DNA of 14,520 nt, from contig CAZADH010000147.1 of the NCBI GenBank assembly GCA_964483805.1, forward strand, positions 1-14,520, written 5' to 3'. Numbering within the stretch: the first letter of the stretch is position 1; each line of letters opens with the position of its first letter. This document shows, one piece after another, positions 12,969-14,520 of this stretch. Source of the stretch: CAZADH01 sp964483805. GTDB lineage: Bacteria; Muiribacteriota; Ozemobacteria; Ozemobacterales; Ozemobacteraceae. The notes under the pieces were generated by a model. The model had not been told where the DNA came from and did no database searches. It saw nothing but the letters and a program-made list of their open reading frames with translations. The position numbers were made by a program, and so were the translations under genes.

Positions 12969-14520
12969 ATGGACAACAACACTGCATCGTCACCCCAAAC
13001 GCACTCGACCGAACTGGCTGAGTTCACCTTCAAGGCGGTCGCCGCCGGCGTCGTGCTCGGCATCGTCTTCGGGTCGGCCAACGCCTACATTGGGTTGAAG
13101 GTCGGCATGACCGTGTCGGCATCGATTCCGGCCGCGGTGATGACCGTCGCGTTGTTCACGCTGTTCCGCGTGCGCGGCACGATTCTCGAAGCGAACCTGT
13201 CGCAGACCATCGGCTCGGCCTCGACCGCGCTGGCATCGGGCACCATCTTCACCATCCCGGCGCTGTTTCTGTGGGGCATGGCCCCGCCCTACATACAAGT
13301 TGTTGCACTCTGTTTCCTCGGCGGGCTGCTCGGCATCGCCGCGATGATCCCGTTGCGGCGTCTGCTGATCGTCGATTCGCACCAGGAGCTCCCCTACCCC
13401 GAAGGAACGGCCTGTGCCGAAGTGTTGCGCGTGACCGCCGAGGGCGCTTCCGGCGGCCGCTGGATCTTCATGGGCATGGCTCTGGCCGCGGTCATCAAGG
13501 TGTTGGTCTCGGTCGTCTTTCTCGTCCCCGAAGAGGCGGCCCTGATCCTGCCCTCGGCACTGCCCAAAGCGGTCATCGGCGTCGAGCTGGCCCCAGCTCT
13601 GCTGGCGGTTGGTTACATTCTCGGCTTTCGGCAGTCGGGCGTGGTCGTCTCGGGCGCGATCCTCTCAGCGCTGGTCTTCATCCCGTTGCTGTCGATTCTC
13701 GGCAGTCAGTTGACCGCACCGTTCCTCCCCGAAATCATTCCGGGCAGCACCAAGCCGCTGATCGCGGACATGAGCGCCGGGCAGATCTGGAATTACTACG
13801 TCCGTTACATCGGGGCCGGCGCCGTTGCCGCCGCAGGTATTATTACCGTGTTACTCAACCTGCCCACCATGTTCGGCGCATTCGTCGCGGTGGCCCGGGG
13901 GTTGTCAGGCGCGAAGCACGACACCGCCACGACCGTCGAACGCACCGACCGTGACCTCCCCGGCATCTTCATCGTCGGCGGCATTCTCCTGGTCGTGCTG
14001 GTGTCGGGCCTGGTTCCGGGGATCTTCGCCGGCAATATGGAACTGACCCCACGCCTCGTCTGCGGCGCGGGCGTCGGGTTCTTCGGCATCCTCTTCGTCG
14101 CGGTCGCGGCGCGCATCGTCGGCATCGTCGGCGTCTCGTCGAACCCCACCTCGGGGATGACGCTGGTCACGCTCATCGGCATCTCGTCGCTCTTCGCCGC
14201 GTTCGGTTGGAAGGACGCCGCCGCGCAGGCCGCCGTGCTCACCGTCGGCACGATCGTGTGCGTGGCCGCGGGCAAGGCCGGCGACATCGCCCAGGATCTG
14301 AAAACCGGGTATCTCGTCGGCGCCACCCCGTACCGTCAGCAGTTCGGCCAATTGATCGGCGCGGCCTTTGCCTGCTGGGCTGTGGCCGGCACCGTCTTGT
14401 TGCTCGGCTCTGTTTACACGTTCGGCAGCAAGGACCTGCCCGCGCCACAGGCGACGCTGATGAAGACGATCATCGAGGGCGTGCTGTCGGGCGCACTGCC
14501 GTGGGGTCTGGTGCTGTCGG
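12969..14520 (+). CDS. OPT-family oligopeptide/metal-complex transporter (C-terminus beyond window)
   Basis: This integral inner-membrane transporter of the OPT (oligopeptide transporter) superfamily shows 517 codons before the window ends; family members commonly have about 600-700 residues. FTFKAVAAGVVLGIVFGSANAY followed by IGLKVGMTVSASIPAAV is the typical N-terminal signature. LSQTIGSASTALASGTIFTIPAL, LPYPEGTACAEVL, an IWNYYVRYIGAGAVA segment and GIVGVSSNPTSGMTL are further family motifs. At least ten hydrophobic segments are present. Bacterial OPT proteins are assigned to small peptides or metal-chelator complexes; the substrate here is unknown. The ATG at 12969 follows AGAAAGG by 11 bases. 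The 162-base gap 12807-12968 has no convincing gene; a weak CCCCG/CGGGG hairpin lies at 12813-12835. The reading frame is intact throughout. Confidence 0.94.
   Translation, partial: MDNNTASSPQTHSTELAEFTFKAVAAGVVLGIVFGSANAYIGLKVGMTVSASIPAAVMTVALFTLFRVRGTILEANLSQTIGSASTALASGTIFTIPALFLWGMAPPYIQVVALCFLGGLLGIAAMIPLRRLLIVDSHQELPYPEGTACAEVLRVTAEGASGGRWIFMGMALAAVIKVLVSVVFLVPEEAALILPSALPKAVIGVELAPALLAVGYILGFRQSGVVVSGAILSALVFIPLLSILGSQLTAPFLPEIIPGSTKPLIADMSAGQIWNYYVRYIGAGAVAAAGIITVLLNLPTMFGAFVAVARGLSGAKHDTATTVERTDRDLPGIFIVGGILLVVLVSGLVPGIFAGNMELTPRLVCGAGVGFFGILFVAVAARIVGIVGVSSNPTSGMTLVTLIGISSLFAAFGWKDAAAQAAVLTVGTIVCVAAGKAGDIAQDLKTGYLVGATPYRQQFGQLIGAAFACWAVAGTVLLLGSVYTFGSKDLPAPQATLMKTIIEGVLSGALPWGLVLS

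Noticed and set aside
12803..13021. Plus-strand frame of 72 codons overlapping the small membrane gene and the OPT gene
   Set aside because: Arg/Pro/Gln-rich, no ribosome site, and it runs into the well-supported OPT start in another frame.

Overview
The window comes from a GC-rich bacterial chromosome (about two thirds G+C by eye, strong G/C preference at third codon positions). The order hemX/ccsA - sirC - hemA - hemC, followed by a cobA-hemD fusion and a siroheme-processing radical SAM enzyme, resembles the tetrapyrrole clusters of deltaproteobacterial-type organisms (Desulfobacterota/Myxococcota and relatives). That placement is an inference from gene order, not a taxonomic proof.

Layout. 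(1) 1-596, minus strand: N-terminal part of a dihydropyrimidinase/D-hydantoinase, cut by the window edge. (2) 858-4829, plus: a HemX/CcsA-like membrane protein, SirC-type precorrin-2 dehydrogenase, glutamyl-tRNA reductase (HemA) and porphobilinogen deaminase (HemC). (3) 4936-6797, plus: three accessory genes inside the tetrapyrrole cluster: two 155-residue membrane proteins, the second with an extreme Cys cluster, and a DUF4105/Lnb-N-type exported protein. (4) 6869-9826, plus: uroporphyrinogen-III methyltransferase/synthase fusion and an AhbC/NirJ-family radical SAM protein. (5) 9828-10415, minus: unknown membrane protein, convergent with the radical SAM gene. (6) 10662-12239, plus: two exported proteins of unknown function, the first with a probable beta-barrel-like C-terminal half. 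(7) 12495-12806, plus: small membrane protein. (8) 12969-end, plus: OPT-family transporter, cut by the window edge.

Together, HemA starts tetrapyrrole synthesis from glutamyl-tRNA, HemC makes the linear tetrapyrrole, the HemD half closes it to uroporphyrinogen III, the CobA half methylates it to precorrin-2 and SirC oxidises that to sirohydrochlorin. The radical SAM enzyme then points to siroheme feeding either the siroheme-dependent (Ahb) heme route or heme d1. No hemB, hemE, ahbA/B, ahbD or nir partner is visible here.

The most unusual signal is not a gene. The AT-rich 9-mer GTAAATACA occurs four times, in both orientations, inside four different genes (DUF4105, cobA-hemD, radical SAM, small membrane protein), each in a short patch of AT-ending codons. 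The core of a near-palindrome TGTAwwTACA is recognisable, and a looser TGTATT family has ten members. The three-gene insert between hemC and cobA-hemD and its Cys-cluster membrane protein are the main candidates for undescribed protein function.
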